64,000 bases of DNA from Acetobacter ascendens (GCF_001766235.1 NZ_CP015164.1:1206501-1270500), one strand, 5' to 3'. Shown: positions 47,940 through 57,378, counted from the first letter of the stretch. Program-made: numbers and translations. Notes: generated by a model from the letters alone, not told the origin.

Positions 47940-48478
47940 TGCATTTTCAGCAGAATTTACAAATCATCCAACTCAAGAATACTGCGTGCCAAAGTGTCTG
48001 GGCACCAAGCTGACAATGCTCTGCCCCTTCGGAAAGTGTATCGAAGAAAATAGTTTCAACTGATCTTGCAGCGGTACAGGTCTTGGTAAAATCGTCTGCT
48101 TGAGCAGGCAGGAACGAAATGATCACGTTCCCCGACAAAAATCAGGACATCGTGAGCCACAACACCGGTAATCCGAGGGTCAAAAGCGGCAGCACGGGGC
48201 GCAAGATAGCCCCCCCCATGCTCATACCAATCAAAATCGTATTTTCAGGTTGGAACCATATGTTTGGAAAATGCGTCAAACCATGTATCCGTATCGCCAT
48301 CGGGAATGGTGCTGATTGCCATCAAGACTTCGTTCAGATCGCCCCCTCTTGCGGCAATATCATTCAAAACGCGGAGATTCTGAAAATGAAAGGTTTGGTT
48401 CTGGAAAAAACGAGAAATTCCATAATCTTTTAAAGAAGGGATACCAGGATTCTGCGCCATGTTGTTCGTCCTGTGCAA
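47940..48478 (-). pseudogene. Alpha/beta hydrolase, decayed
   Basis: Three frames together resemble one hydrolase of the 2,6-dihydroxypseudooxynicotine-hydrolase type: FHFQNLRVLNDIAARGGDLNEVLMAISTIPDGDTDTWFDAF (N-terminus, 48245-48478), then YDFDWYEHGGGYLAPRAAAFDPRITGVVAHDVLIFVGERDHFVP after an in-frame stop, then ARSVETIFFDTLSEGAEHCQLGAQTL (C-terminus with the catalytic His, near 47990-48090) in another frame. The central part with the nucleophile serine is missing. No product is expected. Confidence 0.65.
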
Positions 48479-48479
48479 T

Positions 48480-48905
48480 TATTGATGCCAATAAAGCGTA
48501 TGTTTTTTGCTCTTCAGTCCATGCTAACACTGTGGGCATACCCATCTGGCCGGATCAACACACCAGAAACGCCGGAAAAAGATGGACTATCACCAACAAT
48601 CTGCCCCGTAATCTGCTTTACACTATCCGACCGCAGCCATTCTGGATAATCCGGCTGATCGTGTTTTACCGATGACAGCGTTAGATGTACCCAATCCCCT
48701 TTTTCCATGAGGCGATAGAGCGTCATGGACTGATTTTCGACAATCAGATTGACATCCAGAACCCGCTTTCCAGAAACCAAATGCGTGGGAAGATTTTCTG
48801 GCACAACCTTGTTATAGCCATAGGCCACATCAAATCCTGAAATTTCCCCTGCAATGCGCCGGTTCACATCAGGAAAAGACAGGATGTCATTCCTTGTTCC
48901 ACACT
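48480..48905 (-). pseudogene. FAD-dependent aromatic hydroxylase, C-terminal fragment
   Basis: Minus-strand frame 48514-48867 plus the open codons just upstream (DILSFPDVNRRIAGEISGFDVAYG) matches the C-terminal thioredoxin-like domain of FAD_binding_3 monooxygenases: VSGKRVLDVNLIV, TLYRLMEKGDWVHLTLS, GVLIRPDGYAHSV. The FAD-binding and catalytic domains are absent. A frame change near 48545 (VLAWTEEQKTYALLASII) suggests further decay. Confidence 0.6.
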
Positions 48906-49139
48906 TAAATGTCTTCCACTATTCGTTCGGAAAAAGCTTTCCCCCGCACGCACTTCGGAGTCATTTTCAAAAACGTGTAGGATGGCAGACCAGAACGCCC
49001 GCAAAGTTGGAAAGTGGCCCCAGTTAGGAGGTTCTTCCGGCTCAATTGTGAAATTCACACTAAGTACAACCCAACTGATGCGCTCAAGATCTTCATCGCT
49101 GTAGGTCAGGATAGTCCTCTGTTCGCTGATCGTTTGCAA
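48864..49139 (-). CDS. Unrecognised 91-codon frame
   Basis: MQTISEQRTILTYSDEDLERISWVVLSVNFTIEPEEPPNWGH looks protein-like (Trp-rich, balanced charge), yet I know no family. It may be the remnant of another gene cut by the IS110 insertion at 49240, or spurious. Confidence 0.3.
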   Translation of the reverse strand: MQTISEQRTILTYSDEDLERISWVVLSVNFTIEPEEPPNWGHFPTLRAFWSAILHVFENDSEVRAGESFFRTNSGRHLSVEQGMTSCLFLM

Positions 49140-49239
49140 TTATGTGAGAGCCTCATGATGGTTGAGATCAAGCCGTTTCTGTCAGAGCTCCTTATCTGTT
49201 GAGGTGAAGATAATCAAAACCGATGGAAATGCTTCTGTG

Positions 49240-50641
49240 CTTCTGTGATGGGGTGGACGGCTCCCAACGGCATCGCGATGTGCCAAGGTGAAGTCGTTGC
49301 AGAATTCACAGAGGAGGCCACCCATGGAACAAATTATCCGTATTGGCATGGACACGTCAAAAAGTGTTTTCCAATTGCACGGTGTAAACGCGAAGGAGCA
49401 GCCTGTTTTGCGCAGGAAGCTATCCCGCCGGGAGATGGTAAAGTTTTTTGAGAAACTGCCCCCGATTGAAATCGCGATTGAGGCCTGTGGCGCCTCCCAT
49501 TACTGGGGGCGGGTGCTCTCGTGTCTGGGACACACAGTGAAGCTGATCGCGCCGCAGCTCGTGAAGCCTTATGTCAAGCGCGGGAAAAACGATGCCGCCG
49601 ACGCGGAAGCCCTCTGTGAAGCGATGAGTCGGCCTACAATGCGGTTCGTCCCGCTCAAGAGCGAGGAAGAGCAGGCAGCGTTGATGCTGATTGGAATGCG
49701 GGCACGACTTATCCGGAACCGCACACAGCTCGCCAATACGATCCGGGGATATGCTGCCGAGTTTGGGATCATGGCGCCCAAAGGCATGTGCCGGATTGAG
49801 GCACTCCTTGATCGGATCGCTGCGGACGAAAGCCTGCCCACATTGACGCGCGAGTTGTTTGCCCTTCACGCAAAGGAATATGCTGAATTGCAAGGTGAAA
49901 TCGAACAGCTTGAGGGCAAGGTGATGGCATGGCACCGCGCCAACGAATGCAGTCAGCGTCTTGCGAAAATTCCGGGCGTTGGCCCGATCGGCGCAGCGCT
50001 GCTGATGATGAAAACGCCTGATCCGCATCTGTTCAAATCGGGTCGAGCCTTTGCGGCCTGGATCGGATTGACGCCCAGGGATCACTCAACCGGTGGAAAA
50101 ACAAGGCTTGGCAGAATCACACGCGCTGGCGATGAGGTCTTGCGAAGCACGCTGGTGGTTGGCGCGACCGCAGTCGTGTCGCATGCCCGGCGGACCAATG
50201 GGAAGAATGCCTCATCTTGGTTACGTGAATTGCTGGAGCGCAAAAAACCGAAACTCGCAGCGGTGGCCCTTGCCAATAAGATTGCGCGGATTGCCTGGAA
50301 ACTGATGGTCAGCGGCGAACACTATAAGCGCCTTCTGCAGCAACCCGGCGCAGCTGCTGTTTGAGCTTAGCCTGGCACGATGCGCTGACATTTGACGCTC
50401 TCGTGCCGAGCTGAGGTCGTGGCTTGCAAGTAATAGAGCAGATGGTGTGATCGATCGATCCATGGCGTGAGAAAACCCGTGGCAACCAGTGGTCATCAAA
50501 GACCGCTTCTGTGTTTGGGGCTCACGCTGCGGAAGCCATCTTGGCCAGCGACCCTATGGCCGCATCAACAGGCCGGACATATGGAAGCAAAGATCCGATC
50601 ATTTTCTTGCCTAGCCCCTTGCAAGGGGGAGCCGTCCACAT
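49240..50641 (+). mobile_element. IS110-family element, 358-codon type, copy 3
   Basis: Subterminal repeats GTGGACGGCTCC (49253-49264) and GGAGCCGTCCAC (50628-50639). The left junction octamer CTTCTGTG is present twice in tandem here (49232-49239, 49240-49247). The flank differs from copies 1 and 2. Noncoding tail 50365-50639. Confidence 0.83.
49324..50364 (+). CDS. IS110-family DEDD transposase (358-type)
   Basis: 346 residues, identical to the other two copies except Met for Thr in FGIMAPKGM. All DEDD and serine motifs present. Confidence 0.88.
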   Translation: MEQIIRIGMDTSKSVFQLHGVNAKEQPVLRRKLSRREMVKFFEKLPPIEIAIEACGASHYWGRVLSCLGHTVKLIAPQLVKPYVKRGKNDAADAEALCEAMSRPTMRFVPLKSEEEQAALMLIGMRARLIRNRTQLANTIRGYAAEFGIMAPKGMCRIEALLDRIAADESLPTLTRELFALHAKEYAELQGEIEQLEGKVMAWHRANECSQRLAKIPGVGPIGAALLMMKTPDPHLFKSGRAFAAWIGLTPRDHSTGGKTRLGRITRAGDEVLRSTLVVGATAVVSHARRTNGKNASSWLRELLERKKPKLAAVALANKIARIAWKLMVSGEHYKRLLQQPGAAAV

Positions 50642-50907
50642 ATGGTTGCCGTCCGTTATGCAAGAGTTTTCTGACCCATATTGACGTGTGATCGTGTGCG
50701 GTCTTCTGTAAGGCCTGTTGATGTGGCCTTTCAGAAGCCACTGGCCAGTATGGTGATCAGCGGATCAGATCCAAATCTCACAGGCGTGCTTTAAAGCACA
50801 GAGAAATCCACTGGTTTTTCCGATCCGGATCAGACGATCATGCGCCCATTCAGGTCATCGCCCTCTCACACCCCTACCGGTTCCATCCGCGGGAGCCGAG
50901 CCATCGC
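50365..50907. ncRNA. Candidate bridge-RNA regions of the two IS110 elements
   Basis: The 543 bases between the convergent transposase genes hold the right ends of both elements (about 275 and 265 bp). In IS1111-type IS110 elements the bridge RNA is encoded in this 3' position. The 358 part contains CTTCTGTG (50506-50513) followed by TTTGGGG, close to the left junction CTTCTGTGATGGGG. The 370 part contains GTGTGAGA and GGATTTCTC, both found at the IS1380 end where the element inserted (positions given for copy 1: 23819-23826 and 23881-23889). Folding was not computed; an inference. Confidence 0.45.
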
Positions 50908-52014
50908 TCAGGCTGCCACGGACAGGGCCGGATCCCGATAATCCTCCTGTTTTGTTGCCATGGCCCAGATGGCTCGTGCCATCCTGTTGGCCAGCGCAAT
51001 GGCTACCAGCATACGGGGCTTGCGGGCCAGCATCCGTGCCAGCCAGCTTCCCGGTGCAGGGGCCTTACGGCTGGCCCAGTTCACCTGGGTCATGGCGCCC
51101 ATGATGAGAAGCCTGCGGATATCAGCCTGCCCGGCTTTTGATATCTTCCCCAGCCTTTCCTTTCCGCCAGATGAGAACTGACGGGGCACCAGCCCCAGCC
51201 ACGCAGCAAAGTCGCGCCCGCGCCGGAAGCTCTGCAGGTCAGGCGCAAAAGCTTCAATCGCAAGAGCGGTCAGAGGACCCACTCCAGGCATGCTCTGCAA
51301 TCTGCAGGTGTTTTCACTTTCCTGGGCAAGCATCCTGATCTTCTTTGTTCTGACATCAATCCGCACACTCTGCTCCGAAATCTGTCGCAGCAGATCAAGG
51401 CATTCCTGCTTCACAGCCTCTGGCAGAACCGCCTCATCCAGCAATGCTTCAATGTGTCTGATATGCGCAATCCCCTGTGGCACGACGAGACCGAATTCAT
51501 ACAGAACGGCACGCAGGGCATTCACCAGTTCCGTGCGCTGGTGCACCAGACGCTGCCGGGCCCGGAAAAGAACGCCACGCGCCTGCTGCGCTTCAGTGCG
51601 TGGTTCGACAAAGCGCATTTCCGGCTGACGGGCCGCAATGACGATCGCTTCCGCATCAGCAGCATCGTTCTTCTGGCGCTTCACGAAAGGCTTCACATAC
51701 TGCGGAGCGATCAGTCTGACCTCGTGACCAGCTCCTGCCAGTTCGCGAGCCCAGTAATGCGCGCTCCCGCACGCTTCAAGAACGACCAGAGCAGGCGGCT
51801 GCGTGGCCATGAACTGCATAAACTGCTGACGACGCAGCTTTTTGCGAAACATCACCTCGCCCGCACGCGAAGCTCCATGAACCTGGAAAATGTTCTTTGC
51901 CAGATCAACGCCTATCACTGTATCCTTCATCTGCCGTCCTTTCGCGCAGTCGTTTCTTCCAACGACCATTCTGGCACATTGCGATGCCGTGCGGGGAGGA
52001 CGGCAACCACCCCA
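50642..52014 (-). mobile_element. IS110-family element, 370-codon type, copy 3
   Basis: Subterminal repeats GGTTGCCGTCC (50644-50654) and GGACGGCAACC (51998-52008). Tail-to-tail with the 358-type element, only ATAT between their repeats. Its left end abuts IS1380 copy 5 at exactly the same base as in the 21-25 kb composite. Confidence 0.83.
50908..51930 (-). CDS. IS110-family DEDD transposase (370-type)
   Basis: 340 residues, identical to 22760-23782 apart from Gly for Val near residue 20 (FQVHGASRAG). Motifs as described there. Confidence 0.88.
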   Translation of the reverse strand: MKDTVIGVDLAKNIFQVHGASRAGEVMFRKKLRRQQFMQFMATQPPALVVLEACGSAHYWARELAGAGHEVRLIAPQYVKPFVKRQKNDAADAEAIVIAARQPEMRFVEPRTEAQQARGVLFRARQRLVHQRTELVNALRAVLYEFGLVVPQGIAHIRHIEALLDEAVLPEAVKQECLDLLRQISEQSVRIDVRTKKIRMLAQESENTCRLQSMPGVGPLTALAIEAFAPDLQSFRRGRDFAAWLGLVPRQFSSGGKERLGKISKAGQADIRRLLIMGAMTQVNWASRKAPAPGSWLARMLARKPRMLVAIALANRMARAIWAMATKQEDYRDPALSVAA

Positions 52015-53671
52015 TCTCACACTTGAGGCAATTTCAGGTCATTTTGTAGAGTTCAGTCATCCCACAGGAGCCCGATCTGGAATATTGACGATATTCTGCT
52101 TCTGGCGGCGGGTTCTGAACGCAGTGAGGGTGTCACGGCCTGAGAAGGCAGTGTTGGTGGAAGCTATGTGGTCTGTGCACTGTCTGTTTCTTCAGATGGC
52201 CTGCCGGAGCCTTCGCAATCGTGCATGAGCGAGGGCGAATTCATGCTGACAGGGGAACATGTCCGGCATGGACAGGACAATCCGACGGACGCTGAGCGTT
52301 ACACGTGTCGCGATTTTGAGCAGTCGTGCGCGTATGGTGCCACAGGTCGCCGTCTCCAGGCTGGTCTGGCCAAGGGCCAGTCTTTGCAGAGCGGTCAGCA
52401 GGACATAGGCTGCGGCCGAGAACCACAGCCGGAGCTGGTTGGCCCGGATGGTGTGGGACGAGGTCCTGTCTGAGAACAGATCCATCTGGCATTCCTTGAT
52501 GCGGTTTTCCATATCCCCGCGTGCGCAGTAAATCTGTTCGTAGAGATGGCGGGGGTCGGACATTCCCTGCGGTAGCGTGGTGACAATAAAGCGATGATAG
52601 CGGTTGCCGTGGCGCCATTCGGCCTTGGCCACCACCCGCCTGCGGCGCGTCCAGCTGTCCTTTGTGATCCAGTCAAAGGAGGCAAAGCCGCGCGCAGCTC
52701 TGCCTGTCGTGGCGGCTTCGTCACGAACCTCAGCGGACAAAGAGGCAATCCGGTCATACAGGCGGGTGTTGCCTGCAAGCCCAAACAGGAAGTCAACGTG
52801 GTTGTCTTCGCACCATGTCATCAGACTGTCCCGGGCGAAACCGCTGTCCCCACGCACCAGGATACGCACCCGGGGCCAGCGGCTCCTGATCTGCTCCACG
52901 ATCCGGCGGATGTCTGCCAGTGCTTCCTTCCCCGGGTCCCTGTCTGCCGTGCGCAGGGTAGCGCTGAGGAGATGGTCCCCGCAGAAGACATACAGGGGAA
53001 GATAGCAGTTATGGCCGTAATATCCATGAAAGGCGCGGCCTTCCTGATGGCCATGGATACGGTCATCGGTGGCATCCACATCCAGAACGATCCGGGCGGG
53101 TGCGTGCTCATGCTGGTCAAGGAAGAGCGTGACGAACAGGGTAGCCAGGGCCTCATGATCAGCAATGATGCGGCAGTAACGATCTGCCTGCTGCCCACTG
53201 CGCTCTAGCCGGTTCAGCGTGGATTTTCCTGCCAGTGCCGCACAGTTGGCCCGGCTTCCTGACAGACGTCCCGATACCAGACCCATGACAGGATCATGAC
53301 GTAAAGCGTCATGGTCATTAAGGTCTTCATAGCCCAGTGCCAGGCCCATGATCCGCTGACGGACAAGGTCTTCAACCCGGTATTCCACAAAGGCAGGATG
53401 CCGCTTATCGCGAAAACAGGCAGCAAAGCGGCGGCTGAGACCCAGAATGTCATCAGCCTGCTTCACCAGAATGACGCCCCCATCCGAACTCATGCGACCC
53501 CCGTCAAAACGGGCCACAACACGCCGTCCACAGGAGGCTGGAAACTCATACGCGCCTGCGCTACACTCTGTCTGCATCGGGTTTTCTTATAGCTTATGAA
53601 AAATTCTTTTGTGCAAAACAAACTTTTTCATAATCTAACCCGATGTACAACCCTTCTGTGAGATTTCCGCG
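52015..53671 (-). mobile_element. IS1380-type element, copy 5, lacking its last 8 bp
   Basis: 1,657 bp. Right end intact (CCGCG at 53667-53671) and followed by TCAA. The left end lacks CGCGGATT because the IS110 element abuts it; unlike copy 3, the missing eight bases are not found beyond the IS110 pair, where the flank is unrelated DNA. Hence a recombination or deletion joined these parts. Confidence 0.88.
52192..53577 (-). CDS. IS1380-family transposase, copy 5
   Basis: 461 residues, intact. Allele: DPVMGLVSG, SGQQADR, FLDQHEHA, TTGRAARG, RHPAFVEY, a combination not seen in the other copies. Confidence 0.9.
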   Translation of the reverse strand: MQTECSAGAYEFPASCGRRVVARFDGGRMSSDGGVILVKQADDILGLSRRFAACFRDKRHPAFVEYRVEDLVRQRIMGLALGYEDLNDHDALRHDPVMGLVSGRLSGSRANCAALAGKSTLNRLERSGQQADRYCRIIADHEALATLFVTLFLDQHEHAPARIVLDVDATDDRIHGHQEGRAFHGYYGHNCYLPLYVFCGDHLLSATLRTADRDPGKEALADIRRIVEQIRSRWPRVRILVRGDSGFARDSLMTWCEDNHVDFLFGLAGNTRLYDRIASLSAEVRDEAATTGRAARGFASFDWITKDSWTRRRRVVAKAEWRHGNRYHRFIVTTLPQGMSDPRHLYEQIYCARGDMENRIKECQMDLFSDRTSSHTIRANQLRLWFSAAAYVLLTALQRLALGQTSLETATCGTIRARLLKIATRVTLSVRRIVLSMPDMFPCQHEFALAHARLRRLRQAI

Positions 53672-53778
53672 TCAATCAGAGGTTCCCAGATCGCCCATGT
53701 CTCGTCCGTAAAGGTGCCTGTTCTGTCTCCTTCTTCCATCCCTACAATATGGGAAGAAATTCAAGATCTAACAGGCCC
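53672..53778 (-). mobile_element. IS5-family type D element, 107-bp terminal remnant
   Basis: Matches the right end of the element at 37722-38563 from TCAATCAGAGG to CTAACAGGCCC and is followed by TA (53779-53780). It held IS1380 copy 5 (target TCAA) and originally sat in the ABC exporter gene. Confidence 0.85.
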
Positions 53779-53986
53779 TAGAAATTATTGCACTTATTGT
53801 GCCTATGGTGTCCCAAGTTGTCATTGATGAAGTGGTTGTCACCTCAGACCACGAACTTCTTGTGACTATTGCTGTTGGTTTAGGATTGTTGCTGCTTTTG
53901 CAAATGTTTATTGGCTGTGTTCGCCAATGGGCTATTATTCTGCTTGGAACGCGTGTTGGTTTGCAATGGAATACCAGCTTATTCGA
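53779..53986 (+). pseudogene. Bacteriocin-type ABC exporter, part 1 (membrane domain)
   Basis: About 68 residues: EIIALIVPMVSQVVIDEVVVTSDHELL and a second helix, then TRVGLQWNTSLF, the start of the membrane domain of RaxB/CvaB-type exporters. The upstream C39 peptidase domain (about 150 residues) and the start codon are missing. Continues at 55652. Confidence 0.8.
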
Positions 53987-54012
53987 CGCGGAAATCTCAC
54001 AGAAGGGTTGTA

Positions 54013-54083
54013 CATCGGGTTAGATTATGAAAAAGTCTGTTTTGTACAAAATAATTTTTCATAAGCAATAAACGAACCCGATG
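54013..54083 (+). promoter_or_regulatory. Nested inverted repeats that enclose the transposase start codon
   Basis: CATCGGGTT (54013-54021) pairs with AACCCGATG (54075-54083), whose last three bases are the transposase ATG. Inside, TTATGAAAAA (54025-54034) pairs with TTTTTCATAA (54055-54064). A transcript entering from outside the element would fold and bury the start codon, while one starting inside would not. The arms are conserved in all six copies, apart from one change in copy 4, while the loop varies. Confidence 0.65.
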
Positions 54084-55466
54084 CAGACAGAGTGTAGCGC
54101 AGGCGCGTATGAGTTTCCAGCCTCCTGTGGACGGCGTGTTGTGGCCCGTTTTGACGGGGGTCGCATGAGTTCGGATGGGGGCGTCATTCTGGTGAAGCAG
54201 GCTGATGACATTCTGGGGCTCAGCCGCCGCTTTGCTGCCTGTTTTCGCGATGAACGGCATCCCGGCTTTGTGGAATACCGGGTTGAAGACCTTGTCCGTC
54301 AGCGGATCATGGGCCTGGCACTGGGCTATGAAGACCTTAATGACCATGACGCTTTACGTCATGATCCTGTCATGGGTCTGGTATCGGGACGTCTGTCAGG
54401 AAGCCGGGCCAACTGTGCGGCACTGGCAGGCAAATCCACGCTGAACCGGTTGGAGCGCAGTGGGCAGCAGGCAGATCGTTACTGCCGCATCATTGCTGAT
54501 CATGAGGCCCTGGCTACCCTGTTCGTGACGCTTTTCATGGACCAGCATGAGCGCGCACCCGCCCGGATCGTTCTGGATGTGGATGCCACCGATGACCGTA
54601 TCCATGGCCATCAGGAAGGCCGCGCCTTTCATGGATATTACGGCCATAACTGCTATCTGCCCCTGTATGTCTTCTGCGGGGACCATCTCCTCAGCGCTAC
54701 CCTGCGCACGGCAGACAGGGACCCGGGGAAGGAAGCACTGGCAGACATCCGCCGGATCGTGGAGCAGATCAGGAGCCGCTGGCCCCGGGTGCGTATCCTG
54801 GTGCGTGGGGACAGCGGTTTCGCCCGGGACAGTCTGATGACATGGTGCGAAGACAACCACGTTGACTTCCTGTTTGGGCTTGCAGGCAACACCCGCCTGT
54901 ATGACCGGATTGCCTCTTTGTCCGCTGAGGTTCGTGACGAAGCCGCCACGACAGGCAGAGCTGCGCGCGGCTTTGCCTCCTTTGACTGGATCACAAAGGA
55001 CAGCTGGACGCGCCGCAGGCGGGTCGTGGCCAAGGCCGAATGGCGCCATGGCAACCGCTATCATCGCTTTATTGTCACCACGCTACCGCAGGGAATGTCC
55101 GACCCCCGCCATCTCTACGAACAGATTTACTGCGCACGCGGGGATATGGAAAACCGCATCAAGGAATGCCAGATGGATCTGTTCTCAGACAGGACCTCGT
55201 CCCACACCATCCGGGCCAACCAGCTCCGGCTGTGGTTCTCGGCCGCAGCCTATGTCCTGCTGACCGCTCTGCAAAGACTGGCCCTTGGCCAGACCAGCCT
55301 GGAGACGGCGACCTGTGGCACCATACGCGCACGACTGCTCAAAATCGCGACACGTGTAACGCTCAGCGTCCGTCGGATTGTCCTGTCCATGCCGGACATG
55401 TTCCCCTGTCAGCATGAATTCGCCCTCGCTCATGCACGATTGCGAAGGCTCCGGCAGGCCATCTGA
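54081..55466 (+). CDS. IS1380-family transposase, copy 6
   Basis: 461 residues, intact. Allele: DPVMGLVSG, SGQQADR, FMDQHERA, TTGRAARG, and DERHPGF where others have DKRHP. Confidence 0.9.
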   Translation: MQTECSAGAYEFPASCGRRVVARFDGGRMSSDGGVILVKQADDILGLSRRFAACFRDERHPGFVEYRVEDLVRQRIMGLALGYEDLNDHDALRHDPVMGLVSGRLSGSRANCAALAGKSTLNRLERSGQQADRYCRIIADHEALATLFVTLFMDQHERAPARIVLDVDATDDRIHGHQEGRAFHGYYGHNCYLPLYVFCGDHLLSATLRTADRDPGKEALADIRRIVEQIRSRWPRVRILVRGDSGFARDSLMTWCEDNHVDFLFGLAGNTRLYDRIASLSAEVRDEAATTGRAARGFASFDWITKDSWTRRRRVVAKAEWRHGNRYHRFIVTTLPQGMSDPRHLYEQIYCARGDMENRIKECQMDLFSDRTSSHTIRANQLRLWFSAAAYVLLTALQRLALGQTSLETATCGTIRARLLKIATRVTLSVRRIVLSMPDMFPCQHEFALAHARLRRLRQAI

Positions 55467-55651
55467 AGAAACAGACAGTGCACAGACCACATAGCTTCCA
55501 CCAACACTGCCTTCTCAGGCCGTGACACCCTCACTGCGTTCAGAACCCGCCGCCAGAAGCAGAATATCGTCAATATTCCAGATCGGGCTCCTGTGGGATG
55601 ACTGAATTCTACAAAATGACCCGAAATTGCCTCAAGTGTGAGAAATCCGCG

Positions 55652-56323
55652 TCGATCACCTCTCCCGTTTGCCACTGGATTATTTTTCTAAGCGGCATGT
55701 GGGGGATATTCTTTCGCGCTTTAATACCTTAGCTACAATTCAAAAAACAATTACTACAGATATGGTGCAAGCCTTTATGGATGGCATAATGGCTATCGGC
55801 ATGGCCATTATGCTGTTTCTTTATGGTGGTTGGCTAGGCATTGTTGCCATGGTGGCAACAGGCTTGGATATTTTGCTGCGTTTATTTACCTATAATATTT
55901 ACAAAGAAATTTCAGAAGAACAAATTGTTGTCGATGCTCGTCAACAAACTCATTTTATTGAAACAATTCGCGGCATGGCAAGCATAAAACTTTTAGGGTT
56001 ACGTGAACGACGCCGCACAACATGGCTTAATCTTTTAGTAGATAGTATAAATATTAGGCTTCGTTTACAGCGTTATGATTTGTTTTATGGTCGGATAGGA
56101 GATCTTATATTTGGAGCTGACCGTCTTATTATGATGATTCTGGGCGCAGGTGCTGTGATGAAAGGCCAAATGACAGTAGGTATGCTTGTGGCTTTTCTCA
56201 CCTACAAAGACCAATTTGCAACGCGTATTGGAAGTTTAATAAGCAGTGGTTTTCAATTACGTATGCTGAATGTTCAAACAGAACGTTTGTCTGATATTGT
56301 TATGACATCACCTGAAGCAGCTA
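55652..56323 (+). pseudogene. Bacteriocin-type ABC exporter, part 2 (membrane domain)
   Basis: About 223 residues: DHLSRLPLDYFSKRHVGDILSRFNTLATIQKTITT, helices around GIMAIGMAIMLFLYGGWLGIVAMVA, VVDARQQTHFIETIRGMASIKLLG, and GMLVAFLTYKDQFATRIGSLI, all standard for peptidase-containing ABC exporters of double-glycine peptides. The coding sequence is AT-richer than neighbouring genes. Interrupted at CTAG by IS630. Confidence 0.85.
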
Positions 56324-57376
56324 GAGCATAATCCGATCAGTCTGGTTCATATCCAGCGGCGGTGAAGCACGCGGCGGCCTGGCGATGAGAGATATCGTCA
56401 ATTGCTCCACAGACGGTATTTTGAAGAGCGTCGAGGGTTCGCGGTGCCACCCGTCTGATCCACGCCTTCATTTTGGCGAAGATGTTTTCGATCGGGTTGA
56501 AATCAGGACTGTAGGGCGGCAGGAACAACAACCTGGCGCCGACTGCCTCCACAGCCTCGCGGGCAACGGCTCCTTTATGGGCGGGCAGATTGTCCAGAAT
56601 GACGACGTCTCCCGGTGATAAGGTTGGAACGAGCACCTTGCGGGTATAGGCGGCAAACCATTCGCCGGTCATTGGGCCGTCCAGCATCATCGGTGCTGTC
56701 ATGCCGGAGAGGCGCAGCCCGCCGATGAACGTCGTGGTTTTCCAGTGCCCGTGGGGCACGGACATCCGACAGCGCGTGCCCCGTTGTGACCGCCCCCGCA
56801 GGCGAGCCATCTTCGTTGAGACGGCTGTTTCGTCGATGAAGATCAGACGGGTCGGATCAAGGTCAGGCTGGCTGTCAAACCAGACCTCGCGCTGCTGTGC
56901 GACGTCGGGCCGTGTCTGCTCGCTGGCGTGCGCCGTTTTTTTTGATGGTCATGTCGTGACGGTCGAGACAGCGCCAGATCGTGCTCGGCGCAAAGCGGAC
57001 ACCGTGTTCCGCTGCAAGTGTCTCCGCCAGTTCGACAAGGGAAATATCGGCCTTTGTTTCAATCGCGGCCAGCAGGAAGGTTGACCACGCTTCAATCCGG
57101 TGAGAACGGCGATCGCCGCCCTGTTTAAGCGCATGGTCACGACCGCTGGCCTGCCACTCAGCAACCCAGCGGATAACGCTCGACGAAGACACACCAAAAC
57201 GAACCGCCGCCGCACGACGGGTCATGCCAGAGGCAACAGCCGCAATCGTGCGGCGGCGAAGGTCAGCAGACAGGGCTCGGGTCATACGGGCCGGCCTCCA
57301 TACCGGCACATAGTATGAATCAGATTTCGACCAGTATGGGAATCTTAAAATGAACCTATTAGATCGGATTATGCTC
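56324..57376 (-). mobile_element. IS630-family element, copy 2
   Basis: 1,053 bp, same as 28274-29326, with TA flanks at 56322-56323 and 57377-57378. Removal restores SPEAAS + SPSIITD in the exporter. Confidence 0.9.
56337..57309 (-). CDS. IS630-family transposase in two frames
   Basis: Same two-frame gene as copy 1 (56875-57309 and 56337-56810), again with eight A at the frame junction. Only isolated base changes separate the copies. Confidence 0.82.
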
Positions 57377-57378
57377 TA

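Larger units (their letters stand above)
53987..55651 (+). mobile_element. IS1380-type element, copy 6
   Basis: 1,665 bp, complete, with TCGA duplicated at 53983-53986 and 55652-55655. Removal restores SLF + DHLSRLPLDYF in the ABC exporter. Confidence 0.93.
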
